From contig KN882805.1 in the NCBI GenBank assembly GCA_000934455.1, forward strand, positions 154,970 through 186,096: a stretch of DNA of 31,127 nucleotides, written 5' to 3'. The DNA comes from Apostichopus parvimensis. Taxonomy: Eukaryota > Echinodermata > Holothuroidea > Aspidochirotida > Stichopodidae. Positions within the stretch are counted from its first letter, which is position 1, and every line of letters begins with the position of its first letter. Under the pieces are notes generated by a model. It was given only the letters and a program-made list of their open reading frames with translations, ran no database searches and was not told where the DNA came from. This document shows, piece after piece, positions 10,282 to 20,883 of the stretch. Position numbers and translations under genes: made by a program.

Positions 10282-10304
10282 CACTTCCACTCTACGTGGA
10301 AGTG
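10282..10304. other. perfect 9-bp stem hairpin
   Basis: CACTTCCAC, loop TCTAC, GTGGAAGTG. A short perfect inverted repeat outside any recognised element. Its function is unknown. Confidence 0.8.
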
Positions 10305-10438
10305 ACCAGTTTAGTACACTGTAGGCCACTCTACCAATAGGAAGAACTCATTAAAAGGGATGTAATCACGTTGGTAATTAACTAGATAACTAAAATACAA
10401 TAACATCAGCCTAAACTTTAAAGTGTTAATTAGAGAGG

Positions 10439-11744
10439 GTCCTATATAGGGTGCGTCGGTATAGACAAGAACAGATACCGGTATACCCGCTGACGAGTAC
10501 CTGGTATTACCAGGTATACCAGAAATTTTGCGGAACCGCTACTTCCAGCGTTGACTGTAATGTCAAACACTAGCATGAACAGTATGGACACTAGTCTAGC
10601 CTACAAATGTAATTGCGGTTTTATGATGACGACTTTCCCATCAACTCATTTAAAGATTTGATCAAAAAACTAAATAAAGTCCAAAAATCAGTGTTGTTTA
10701 CGTGTCTTTCATTTCAATGCAAATGCACAGTTCAGTACACTCCACTACGAGGCCCAGTCCAACCACAAACAGCACAGTAGCAAATAATCGGTATGGGAAT
10801 TACCAGGTAAGTATATTTTTGGATAGTAATGGGTAGAATCGATATAATAACAGGTATGAAAATAATGCACAGAATTGGTATGAACATAAGTAATGTGCAG
10901 GATCAGTATAATGACAGGTATGAATATATTATGTAATGCGCAGAATCGGTATAAGAGCAACACACCAGGTAACGTTATAATGTACTACGAGTGTTGAACG
11001 CAGAATTACTATTCATATTGTAGAAGACAGTGCTACTACTACTAACAAAACAGGTATGAATATATACGTATTGTGCAGAATTGGTTTCTTCCCAACATAT
11101 CTTGTTAAAGCATTTGACAAACTACGTGCATGTAAAACTTGTGAGAAAAATTTGGCGGGAAACTGTACTTGCAAGTACAGTAGAACTAGGCTGAAGTTTT
11201 AAAGCAATTAGCCGTAGTAAAGTGTGGGTATTATTTATATACAACGTGACTGGGGAATGACTTTAGCGGTCTGTAAAAAAACTTTGGGGGATTCCTTTCT
11301 TGAAATAGTATTCTCAAATGTAAAGAGAATGACATCTTAGAACTGCAAAAGCTCCCTGGCATTGTGAAGGTTATCCCATTCATTATTTTAGTTTTGGAAC
11401 CATTTTTGAACGTGAAAACGCAAGAAACATATCAGTTTGCCCTTTCGTTGACCTTATGTCCGTTACAGTACAAGCAGCAAGAATGTTTACAGTTGGGGAC
11501 TATGGGGAGTGGTAAGTTATACACCATAAACAGTAAGAGTGGGAATTTCCTCAAGTTCGCATGAATCTGGGTTGGTATATTTTTGGGGTATTATTTTACC
11601 GGGTATACTTCAATGTTTGTTTCGGATATACCTGGTATGTTCGGTACATAAGTTTAAGACAGATTTCAATACCCTCGTTATGGGTATGAATGAAATACCA
11701 GGTATACCTGGTGTATCGATATACCGACACACCCTAGTCCTATG
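10439..11744. mobile_element. non-autonomous hAT-like transposon, 1290 bp
   Basis: The element (10447-11736) starts TAGGGTGCGTCGGTATA and ends with the inverted TAGGGTGTGTCGGTATA, matching at 16 of 17 bases. It is flanked by GTCCTATA (10439-10446) and GTCCTATG (11737-11744), an 8-bp TSD with one change. Subterminal zones carry many inverted ACCTGGTAT/ATACCAGGT and GGTATACC motifs (10490-10530 and 11590-11720), as expected for transposase binding arrays. The centre has degenerate repeats around AATGCGCAGAATCGGTAT (near 10865, 10900, 10937 and 11070). No transposase frame is present, so it must have been mobilised in trans. Frames at 10745-10963 and 11364-11751 are internal noise. Confidence 0.9.
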
Positions 11745-12040
11745 CCACTGATATGATGATATTCTAAACTTATGCATATCAGTAATCAGTGATCATGCGG
11801 TATGAAAAGCAACATCTTTTATAATAGGTTTATATTTGTCACCTAGAGGGGTCCTGAACCCCTAAGGAATCTATGCAAATTTTGCAACTGAGGTCATCGG
11901 TGATACTCAACCCCCTGTCTGTGGGTCTATGAACATTGTCTCCAGAGATCCAAGGATGTACAAAACATTGACAACCTAGGTTGTAGGTGTTTGAAACATT
12001 AACAGTGATGTTATAGCCATGCCATAAAATGCTGCAGATC
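11745..12040. other. no gene recognised
   Basis: Unique-looking sequence between the hAT-like element and the 23-24-bp repeat array. It has a small inverted motif, AGGGGTCCTGAACCCCT, near 11846. Confidence 0.5.
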
Positions 12041-12333
12041 TAATGATACTATTTGGTGATACTCTAATGATGCTATATAATATTCTAATGATGCTATATA
12101 ATGATACTCTAATGATGCTATAGATATAATGATACTCTAATGATGCTATATCATGATACTCTATTGATGCAGATATAATATTCTAACAATGCTATATAAT
12201 GATACTCTAATGATGCTATATAATGATACTCTAATGATGCTATATTCTCAGGATGCTATATAATGATAATCTAATGATGCTATATATTGCTCTTACGATG
12301 ATATTTAATGATGCTATGATCTTACAATGATGC
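12041..12333. repeat. minisatellite, ~23-24-bp unit (CTAATGATGCTATATAATGATACT)
   Basis: About 12 degenerate copies with insertions and shortened variants (ATATTCTAATGATG, TTACGATGATATTTAATG). They decay to the right, where a different local duplication (CTCTGTRCAGTCATAG ... ACTTTTCTA, at 12349 and 12401) follows. Confidence 0.9.
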
Positions 12334-12559
12334 TCAAATATTTTACTCTCTGTACAGTCATAGCATACTTTTCTACACTCTGCTCATTGGATAAAATATT
12401 GTCTCTCTGTGCAGTCATAGAAATACTTTTCTAAAGGCAGGAGTTCAAAGAGGCTTCCTGATATTAGTAATTTTCTATATTTTTAAGAAGTGGGGGAGGG
12501 GGGGGGTGGAGAAGGAGAGGCTAAATTGGGAGATGGGGATGTGGCTCAGGGTTGGAAGA

Positions 12560-13240
12560 AATTATATGTTTTGAAAGTGTACAAGTGTAAGGGATTTCTA
12601 AGATCATCCTGCTATTACATCATCAATATCCCCACTAGTCAATGACAGCTAACAGTCATTAAGGTAATTTCTAGTTTAACACTGGTCTGAACTTGATTAA
12701 TCAGAGGTCACTTTGGCTCAATATTTTATCACCTTTTTTGCTCATTATAGAACACAACATCTTAAATAAGCTTCCATTTTCTTGCCACATTTCAAGCATT
12801 TCTTGTCACACTTTGCCATGCATGCAGTGGCCAAGTAGCTTATTGGTAATAGTGATCATCTTTGACCTGTGACATCATGATACACATTCTAAACTCAACA
12901 GTTTCTCAGCCTTTGTCATTATATTTTAGCAAATGTCTAAGTCCATACTAATTAAGTAATTCCACCACATAACAACAACAAAGTGTTTTCGACAGTTATG
13001 AGAGCTTCGGCCATTTCATCACTTTGGGTCACACTTTAATGGTCAATGTTTTTTCCAGTTTTCATGATCTCTGTATGTTAAACTTAACTTTGACACTGTT
13101 TGACATCCATAAACCCTGTAAATCTTTGCCATTTTCTATTAAGTGATACAATATAAAGCTTCAGAACCTGCTATCTAACATGGGTTTGTTGGTTTTTGCT
13201 ATTTTGGTACATGTATATTATGTTTGTCATTTCTTACCTT
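12560..13240. other. no gene recognised
   Basis: AT-rich, intron-like sequence with scattered TTTGACCT half-site-like words (for example 12862). An acceptor-like GTTTTTTCCAG lies near 13060, without a convincing exon after it. Confidence 0.4.
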
Positions 13241-13253
13241 TGACCTCTGACCT
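13241..13253 (-). promoter_or_regulatory. perfect DR1 nuclear-receptor half-site pair
   Basis: The minus strand reads AGGTCAGAGGTCA, two AGGTCA half-sites spaced by one base, followed by AAGG. DR1 elements bind RXR heterodimers, HNF4 and COUP-TF family receptors. A single site can occur by chance, and similar 'TTTGACCTCTGACC' words are common in animal intergenic DNA. The call is a motif match only. Confidence 0.4.
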
Positions 13254-13314
13254 TTAAAGCCGTGTTATAAGTCACCATGACAACTCATCTCATGCCCAGG
13301 CAAATATCCATTTT

Positions 13315-13414
13315 AGTACCATTACTTTCGCACAAAATGTCAATGAAGTAGAATATCTCATCCCCATACATGTAGAGTAAGGGTGAGACAATAGTTTTGT
13401 GCAAAAGGTGTACC
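13315..13414. repeat. ~100-bp imperfect palindrome (possible small foldback MITE)
   Basis: The left arm AGTACCATTACTTTCGCACAAAA pairs with the right arm, which reverse-complemented reads GGTACACCTTTTGCACAAAA. The inner arms TCTCATCCCCATAC and (reverse complement) TCTCACCCTTAC pair around a short centre near 13372. No target duplication was found. Confidence 0.55.
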
Positions 13415-13419
13415 TCTGG

Positions 13420-16000
13420 TTACTATTTAAATTGCAATTAAAACATTAAATCTTCCTTGACCTGCATGTCAGGTAAAATGTATTAACCTATTTGAAATAC
13501 ATTCTTGAAGCTTATTGCACATATTTATGACTACAATGTAAGTTACTGCAAAGATCACATTTGTGTTAAAGAAAGGAAACCAAAATATAAATATTCTCAA
13601 GGTAAACATGTTAATGGGAATATCAAATTATAATTTACAACTTAAAGGCATACCACAACACAAAAGATAGAAATATTTACCATTCCCCACTAATAGGCAT
13701 GAAATTGCTTGACTTTATCATGCGATAACTTTGTTTATAATTTCAATTCCAATGACACATTCCTCAACCCCTAGGGAGAACCACTCCTATATATATACTC
13801 TAGTGCTTATGTGACGATGATGGCAGCTCCTTCCTGTGGTTTAAAAAATTGATATTTTCAAAATATTCAACAACTTTTTATCTTTTTCCTCATATTACAA
13901 ACGACTGAATACTTAAGACCTTCCTCTACCCGTGGGAACATCCAATTAAAATACCCGATCTATTCCTATCTGAACTTGATCTTATCCTCCCGTACAGACT
14001 GAAAAACACTCATACACTGGCTGAGAGCTGATACTGTGAAGATTACCCTATCAAATGGCTTTATCAAGCAAGTGGAGAAATATTAAAAATCAAAATGTTT
14101 GGCAAAGAATTTTGAGCAAACTTGGCTGTTCGTTGGCACCGTCTGATATTTTATCCGAGCTGAGAAGTTGCAGAATAAAAATGTTGTATGTACATATCTC
14201 ACCAACATTAGTAAATACCATCAACTGCAGCACAGTTCAAGGCAGATATAAAATCAACATGCAAAGATATTAAGCCTTCTGGAGCCTGTAAGACTCAAGG
14301 CAATGGCATAAAAATTCTGAAATATTTGCCAACTGTTTTGAAGTATGAAATTACAAATTGGGAAAACTGTATACAATTTGAATGGAATTTGGAAATAAGA
14401 TTAAGAGATATAGATTGAGAATTTACATTGAAAACATTTTAAAGATATGCAAACGACTGTAAGACAATTCCAAAGTGTAGAATGATGAAAATCCGGCTGT
14501 GTTTGTTGATACTTTTTGAAAGTCAAAAGAAACGTTCAAAATGCAAAAAGGAATACAACCAGGCTTTATATTAAAAGTTATTTTCAATGTTGAGCTGGTA
14601 ATCAGAACTTTTCAAAGTGGGTTCAAAGACCTCTCTGAAACTAGTGTGCATTAATCGTGTATTCTTGGATGTCTCAATTAGCAGATAACTGTGACAGATA
14701 ACACCAGAAACAAGATAGAAATTGACAAGATACATATCAATTTAGAAAAAGAAAATTTGCACATATTATCACTTATAAACTGGCTAATGCAAAAAAAAAC
14801 TTCTTGAATATTGTTTCAAGATGTTGTTATTTAATCGGATCAAATAGCAATATCAAAGCAGCTTGATAAATAATTCCAATAATTAGAATTAATAAGCCTA
14901 GAGCTCCTTGTGAAAGAAAACCTTATAAGGAATGTTGAAAAAAAAAACGGTAGCAAACGTAAATGTAAGAATAGTCTACACTTTGATTTGTGAAAAGAGT
15001 GAGAACAGTGGAGTATGTTTAAAATCAAATCAAACACTATCACATTTCAGTGGGAGGTTATGTCTCTTGCTATTCAATTAACTTAGAAGCAAAATGGAGG
15101 AGTGGGGGGGAGGAGGTAGAAACAGCCATCTCAGTTTGAACAGTGAGGTGTTGGAGGGGGCAGAAGTATGTTTCTGCCTCTCACTAATTACAAATGCATT
15201 CTACAAGACTTTCAGCTAAATTTTTTGTATTTGGCAACAAGGGCAGTGAAATGATCGATGTTTAGTTTCCTAATCTTTGCAACTTCTGACCTGTTTTGGT
15301 TGTAAATCATAAGAAAAATTGTCAAAACAATTAGTTGAAATTTGGACAGAGAAAGGTAAAGAGCAGCAATGGAAAAACTGAACTATTGAGTTTCTGGTGA
15401 AAGTTTGTCATAAGGGCCACAACATTTTTGATATAAATAAAATGAAAAAGTCAACATTTCAAAAAAATATTCTGACATTTGAAGATGTTCCTCCACATTT
15501 TGACATAAAACGTTGCAATTCTGGCATACATAGTCATCTAAATTTCTGTATAAAATGTCAAAATTTCCCTGAAAATAATGGAAGGTTTGCTACAAAATAG
15601 TCAATTTGTATGATGTCAAGGTTAAAAATTTTAGGATAACAAAATTGAAATTTCAAGAAGAAAGTTAAAGTTTGAAGATATTGGTCAAGAGATTTAGTCA
15701 AACTTTTGTTTGAAAGATAGAAAGTCCAAATTTGGGAATAAAAAGTGTCAAAATTATGGTAAACAACTTGAAATCGAGTTGAAATTTTGAAAAAAAAATA
15801 TTCGTAAATTTTAGACCAATTTGTCGAAACTTTGACTAGCTAAAACAATCAAACTCTTGGCCACTGCTGTATCTGTTGGATTTCTGTCCCACATGTTTAG
15901 ACAGCATCCTACCCAAATGTATTTTAAGGGCACCTTCATATTGTTAAGTGACGATTTCTTTTACTCACCTGGCAACATTACTGAGTACATCAGATGTATT
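13420..16000. other. long gene-free stretch
   Basis: AT-rich sequence with many A/T homopolymers and G-rich spots (15100-15115, GTGGGGGGGAGGAGG). Between 15290 and 15830 the words AAATTTTGA, GTCAAAATT and CAAAATTGAAATTTC recur, suggesting an old degenerate repeat. A 72-codon frame at 14055-14273 has no recognised domain. On the minus strand an ideal donor (CCAG|GTGAGTAA) lies at 15969/15968 with about 50 bases of open frame before it, but the upstream sequence is a purine-rich duplication with no proper acceptor. Confidence 0.4.
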
Positions 16001-16006
16001 GAACCT

Positions 16007-16127
16007 GATATCATTGTAACTGAATACTGTCTCTCCCCCTCCCCTCCCCTCTCCCCCCCCCCTCCCCTGATATCATTGTAACTGAATACTGTCTCTCCCC
16101 CTCCCCTCCCCTCTCCCCCCCCCCCTC
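16007..16127. repeat. 62-bp tandem duplication containing a C/T-rich tract
   Basis: GATATCATTGTAACTGAATA starts at 16007 and again at 16069. Each copy is followed by CTCTCCCCCTCCCCTCCCC-type polypyrimidine. The two copies are almost identical, so this is a recent duplication, probably by slippage at the pyrimidine tract. Confidence 0.95.
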
Positions 16128-16369
16128 ATACTGAAGTACAGCACATATCTAGTTATTGGTAGGACACAAAAGATCAGACACCGACTGAGCGCAACTTTTG
16201 AATAATTTTTTTTCTAGGAATATTAAGTATTATTTTTTTCATCAGATCTACTGTCAGCAGTTAGCTCCCTTGGCATTAAAGCTTGTCAGAATTTCCAGAT
16301 AACAACAATTATGACAGTCAGCATTTCACCGACACCCAAATGTGTTTTTAATACTATGCAGTCAACTAT

Positions 16370-16885
16370 TCATAACATATTCCTAACTTGGATACTTCAA
16401 AAACTAACAGACAATACATCATTAATATTCTCCCAGAAAGTTAAAAAAATTAATATTTTGAAGTTTTTTTTTCTAGCTTCCAGACTGCAGGAAGAGACAG
16501 TATAAAATTGGCAGAAGGATACATTTTTCTTTTATTCATTATTTTCTGGATAGACGAGACGGAGCCTGCGTCTTTGATAAAGTTTACAAACTGTACAATT
16601 CATCTTTGGGGATGGTGTGGTAGTCATCATTCTAAGCGAGGGGGGATGTAAACTCTAAAGCTGTAATAACTAAACAATCACTCCACTGAGAACAAAAATA
16701 AAGCAAACATCAAATAACTGACAACATTTAATTGTAACTTGGATCCTTAAATACTAAACTTCACAAATACATCATTAATATGCTTCCAGGAAGTGTAAAA
16801 ATTAATATTGTGAGACAACATTTTGGAGCTTCCAGACTTCATTCAGGAAAGACGGTTAAAAATTGGTGAAGGATGAACTTTAATT
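16370..16885. repeat. diverged duplication, ~365 bp apart
   Basis: The segment at about 16375-16530 (AACTTGGATACTTCAAAAAC ... ATACATCATTAATAT ... GCTTCCAGACT) reappears at about 16735-16885 (AACTTGGATCCTTAAATACT ... ATACATCATTAATAT ... GCTTCCAGACT) with substitutions and indels. The frame at 16311-16505 lies in the first copy and is not maintained in the second. I read the block as non-coding. Confidence 0.75.
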
Positions 16886-17083
16886 ATCACATAAATGACA
16901 AATTTTAATGGAAACGTTAGCCATTATTTAAAGTTGCGAGACTCAAAGGAGACATTGTTAATATTAATATATTGTATTGCTTAAAATATCATTACTGAAG
17001 TTTATATTCCCAAACATTGATAGATTATATGTGAAATTATCTGTTGAAGTAAAGATCTTGCCACATAATTAAAGACATCCACA

Positions 17084-17158
17084 TAACACGTCAGAAGCAG
17101 CCGATAGTAAAATGACGCTTATTTAACGTTACAATAGAAGTGCATTTCTGACGTGTTA
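17084..17158. repeat. 13-bp perfect inverted repeat, 49-bp spacer
   Basis: TAACACGTCAGAA (17084-17096) and TTCTGACGTGTTA (17146-17158) are exact reverse complements. The arms contain ACGT cores. It may be the remnant of a very small MITE or a paired binding site. No flanking duplication is visible. Confidence 0.7.
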
Positions 17159-17219
17159 AAGATAAAGCGTCCACTTCAATTCTAACTATATTCAGTCTCT
17201 TTATTGCACTGGTTCATAC

Positions 17220-17833
17220 ATGTTTAAATACCTAATTGATGTGATGGCAACCATTACCACAGGGCCAGCCTAGACCTGGGTCTCACTTGGGAGGTTAGAA
17301 CAGCAACTCCCTGGTCTCACCAGATGTGCACTGATACACTAGGCCAGGGGATCCCTAACTGGGGGTGCATGAACCCCCAGGGGGTGCGTGAGTCCATCCC
17401 AGGGGCTTCGTGAGACGATTCTGAAAGTCAAAACTAGACTGAGTACTTTTTGTTGAACTAAAATCTGATATATCATATAATTTAGTAATGTACAAAAGTC
17501 GTAACTATCGACAAACTCTTTTCGCGTTCCATACGCATACATGTTGCCATATTAGTACCTTACTGTGCATGTGATAAATAACCGAATTATGAAACAGACG
17601 CAGGCCGCAATATTTGTTCATCTCTTGTGTTTTTTTCATTATATACAATATTACACTATAAACTTGATCTTTTACAAAGCATTGTTATGAGTATTATAGT
17701 ATAATAATGACTCAGATCGTGTCTCGAAAAGTTGGGGGTTCGTGAACAACTCTGACATCCACAGGGGGTTCGTGGGGGGATAAAGTTAGGGAAACCCTGC
17801 ACTAGGCCATCACATGTTAGACTGTCCCGCTAC
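17220..17833 (-). mobile_element. tRNA-derived SINE, split by a later hAT-like insertion
   Basis: If the block 17345-17807 (element plus one TSD copy) is removed, the minus strand reads GTGATGGCCTAGTG then TATCAGTGCACATC. TGGCCTAGTG is a good RNA polymerase III A box. About 45 bases on lies TGTTCTAACCTCC, a decayed B box (GGTTCNANNCC), inside GGGAGTTGC...CTCCC. The tRNA-like head continues into a body (AGTGAGACCCAGGTCTAGGC, then a CAATAAAGAGACTG end near 17200). The 3' end is approximate. Confidence 0.6.
17337..17807. mobile_element. hAT-like non-autonomous element with perfect 8-bp TSD (CACTAGGC)
   Basis: CACTAGGC occurs at 17337-17344 and 17800-17807. The 455-bp element begins CAGGGGATCCCTAACT, and its end reverse-complemented reads CAGGGTTTCCCTAACT, so 14 of 16 bases match. 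Subterminal GGGGGTGCATGAACCCCC and GGGGGTTCGTGAACAA/GGGGGTTCGTGGGG motifs recur at both ends. CAGGG termini plus an 8-bp duplication are characteristic of hAT transposons. The internal frame at 17339-17542 shows no transposase. Confidence 0.92.
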
Positions 17834-18264
17834 AATACTTTCATGGTAAGTTAAGAGTTTGTGACCCAATCCATCAGAGCTATCTCACTGTAAGAGCTCA
17901 CTGATATGCAGGAAATAAAAAGAGACAGTCTGGATTAAGATTTCTGCACAGTTTGGAAAATATACAGGTACTGAATATGAAGATTAAATTTGTTTAATAA
18001 ACTCCAGGGGAGTAAGTTTCTCATCAGGTTCAGACTTAAACTTACTGCATTCTTCAAGATTTTTATCTTGTTGACATTTGATGGCACTACAAAGTTGCCG
18101 TTTCATGAGATTGTTGTTTACGCATTCTTATGTTCAAACAGTAAGTTATGTTTAAACAGTAAGCAATACTTGTAAATTTCCTTTTGAATTTTCAAAAGCT
18201 TAATTTTCTTTCAAAACAAACATTTACAAAAAGTAGGGCATCCATACCCTAGGGAAACGCCCCT

Positions 18265-18290
18265 AAAAAAATTGCTTCGGCAATTTTTTT
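18265..18290. other. 11-bp perfect stem with TTCG tetraloop and T tract
   Basis: AAAAAAATTGC, loop TTCG, GCAATTTTTTT, continuing into TTCTTTTTC. The structure resembles a bacterial intrinsic terminator. In this animal context it is more likely part of an unclassified repeat: it sits in a local GC-rich island that includes CTTCGCTTCGCCGCGCC at 18310-18340. A transcript here would fold into an unusually stable UUCG hairpin. Confidence 0.7.
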
Positions 18291-18349
18291 TTCTTTTTCG
18301 CCCATGATCATCCCCAAACTTCGCTTCGCCGCGCCACGAGACAGAAGTT

Positions 18350-19351
18350 CAATCATTGTGTGTTTATTCTACCAACATTGAACCTCAAAGACTTTCTGAA
18401 GATGGTGAAAAAAAAACACTCTAATTATCTGAAGAGTGGGCTCAGTCCAATTGTCAATTAAAAATAAGGGAATGATGTTAACTGGATCCCAAATCCTTAT
18501 CTGTATTTATTTTTTTGGCTGACCTAGTTACCAATCACTTCAATAATGAATGCCATAATTGAAATTGAGTTTTTTATCTTATTGGAAGTATTGATTGGTT
18601 AGCTTCAACAACTAAGATGGCTCCTCCCTGCTGTAAGGATTAGGGGTCGCGATCTAGCAGGTTAAACAGGATATCCTAGGTTTAAAGTAATGCACTGTCC
18701 TCAAAGAGAAATTTCTTTTTATCACCGGCTTTTTGGGGTAGATTGGAGGAGAAATACACTTAAAAAAAACACATTTTTGACATTTAATTTAGCAATTGAT
18801 GTAAATCTACAGAGGCAATTGATCTGGTTTAACATATGTATTACTGCTGATCACAATGAGCATAAAGCCCTCTATTACTATATAGTCCCTTTTAATAGTA
18901 ACTTATGTTTTAAGTTTCCAAGAAAGCTATAAACCTACCAACATTGAATCAAGGTTTGTTTGTCATGAGATCAAAGTAGTCATTAACAAAACATTTAATA
19001 GATAATTCCGATGACCTTATTACCAATTTATGATCGTTTAAAACATCAGTTTAATTTTACATTCGATAACAGTTTTATATCTATTTCTATGATAAAAATG
19101 TTATGCAGACTGAGTTCTATACACAGCATGAAGCCTAACTGATTGCTTGATAAATCTTGATATCTTAGGCACCTGTTTTTATTTGAAGGAAATCCATTTA
19201 TATTGGAATATAGTTTTCAATGTGTTAAGGCACCGTTAAAATATTAAGATATTTTGCTGCAATTCATTATAAAAAACAGATACATTTATATGGAAACATT
19301 AATGTGCCATCAAAATGTTGAGATATTTCTGAAAACATAGCAGAAATTTTT
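18350..19351. other. no gene recognised
   Basis: AT-rich DNA. A strong acceptor-like TTTATTTTTTTGGCTGACCTAG ends near 18529, and an 80-codon frame lies at 18690-18932. Neither leads to a coherent exon. The region at 18028-18140 just upstream has a GTAAGT donor at 18141 and a 37-codon open frame. Confidence 0.35.
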
Positions 19352-19420
19352 AACAAACTGTTTACAAACTGTTTACAAACTGTTTACAAACTGTTTACTG
19401 TTTACAAACTGTTTACTGTT
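19352..19420. repeat. short tandem repeat, 11-bp unit (ACAAACTGTTT)
   Basis: Four exact 11-bp copies are followed by interleaved shortened copies (ACTGTTT), then ACTGTTAAC. A typical slippage product. Confidence 0.95.
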
Positions 19421-20316
19421 AACACTTTGAACAAACTGACTTCTTGAAACTTATTAGTGAGCAATTCAATATTGTGCCGCAAAATGATAAATTGATAATT
19501 TAATATATTTCACCAATTCAACATAAATTGTAACAAATGATGAATTATGTTCAGAAAGTCATCGTTTCAACATTTTACAGCAAAGTGATAAATTAAATCA
19601 TTTCATAAATCTTGTCAAATCACACTTTTGCAGCAAAATAAGTAAGTATGCTTGTATATAGAAAGTCATCATTTTAACATTTTGCAGCAAAATGATGAAT
19701 TTCACCCAATTGCTGAAAAGAAGTCGACGTTGTGACGGCACTTTATACGTTCCCATACACATAGCTTTAAGTCAAAATCTCACTTTGCCATTTCAAATTG
19801 TAATAACTTTTGACCATCTGCCTCGGAAAGCATTAACTATTCCTTTACCTCATTGAATTGACTTTCTTCATCCTTCACTGCATCTCTCATCTCCTCCTCA
19901 ACTAATGTTTGAATTCTTGTTTTCAATGGACTCATGAATATGATAAAGGCTTTCATATAAATACATGCAAAGAACAGTGAACATGACCAGAACGAAAATA
20001 ACCTTTGGGTACTGTATTTACAAAAAAAAGAAAAAAATAAGGTTGCTCGAAAATATGCGAGTGTCAACTCGACAGTATTACTTTTTAAAGAGCAGTTAAG
20101 TTATTTATGTACAGGACTGTCACTTCTGAACAAGAACACTTGAATAAATACAAAATGTCAGAATAGGTTTATGAAAAAAAAACTTAAAGAAGTAAATTTT
20201 CAATACAAAAGAGCTTTCAGACTACAAAACCTACTATGCACAACTTACTGGCAGACGTTCATAGCCAATTTGACTATGCATTTATGAGAACCAGTGCAAG
20301 AGTTGTTGTCATTTAT

Positions 20317-20330
20317 AGTTGACGTCAACT
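20317..20330. promoter_or_regulatory. perfect palindromic CRE (TGACGTCA)
   Basis: AGTTGACGTCAACT is a 14-bp perfect palindrome containing the full cAMP-response element TGACGTCA (20320-20327), the binding site of CREB/ATF-type bZIP dimers. It lies in otherwise unremarkable AT-rich DNA about 0.95 kb upstream of the first candidate plus-strand exon. The link is only positional. Confidence 0.45.
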
Positions 20331-20546
20331 AATTCTGCCATTTTGGACTACAAACAATGACTGGGAACTGGACAATGCACTTATATGAGTCTGGTGTAAG
20401 TAGAATGTGGCTAGAATTTCAACCAGCCAATTTTGTAAGAAGTTTTAGTTCTGTTAAGAAAAAACTGCAAAACTAGAAACCGCATCACATTTGGCCACTT
20501 GCTTAAACATGGGTAGTGGATCAGTATAAATTATTCGGAAAAATCC

Positions 20547-20805
20547 AAACCACCTTCTGTTTAGTAAACCACCTTCTGTTTCCAAGCATACCAACTAAAC
20601 CACCTTCTGTTTCCAAGCATACCAACTAACCCACCTTATGTTTCCAAGCATACCAACTAACCCACCTTCTGTTTCCAAGCATACCAAATAACCCACCTTA
20701 TGTTTCCAAGCATACCAACTATAAACCCACCTTATGTTTCCAAGCATACCAAATAACCCACTTTCTGTTTCCAAGCATACCAACTAACCCACCTTTATGT
20801 TTCCA
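20547..20805. repeat. minisatellite, 31-bp unit
   Basis: About nine copies of AACCCACCTTCTGTTTCC plus AAGCATACCAACT, with C/A variants at fixed positions (CTTCTG or CTTATG; CCAACT or CCAAAT). Because most units are 31 bp, the minus-strand frame 20595-20783 rotates through frames and yields a repetitive peptide. This is not a gene. Confidence 0.95.
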
Positions 20806-20883
20806 ATGATATATATAGTAAGTTTGGAATATACAGTGATATGTTTCCAATGATATATATAGTAAGTTTGGAATATACAGTGA
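20796..20883. repeat. 44-bp tandem duplication at the minisatellite edge
   Basis: TATGTTTCCAATGATATATA through to AATATACAGTGA is present twice without change (20796-20839 and 20840-20883). Its first bases derive from the last 31-bp minisatellite unit. Confidence 0.95.

Noticed and set aside
11364..11751. Two plus-strand frames of 66-70 codons
   Set aside because: They lie inside the non-autonomous hAT-like element and end in its terminal repeat. No transposase motif.
15969..16025. Minus-strand exon ending at an ideal CCAG|GTGAGT donor
   Set aside because: The upstream sequence is a purine-rich tandem duplication with no acceptor. Only the donor is convincing.
18028..18140. Plus-strand exon with a GTAAGT donor at 18141
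   Set aside because: The acceptor is weak, and its phase does not fit the candidate exon at 21286 without an unseen intermediate exon.
18265..18290. Intrinsic transcription terminator
   Set aside because: The shape is right, but the window is eukaryotic and no bacterial gene lies upstream. It is reported only as a hairpin.
20595..20783. Repetitive minus-strand peptide frame (CLETE/LGNIRW repeats)
   Set aside because: It is the translation of the 31-bp minisatellite and changes frame between units.
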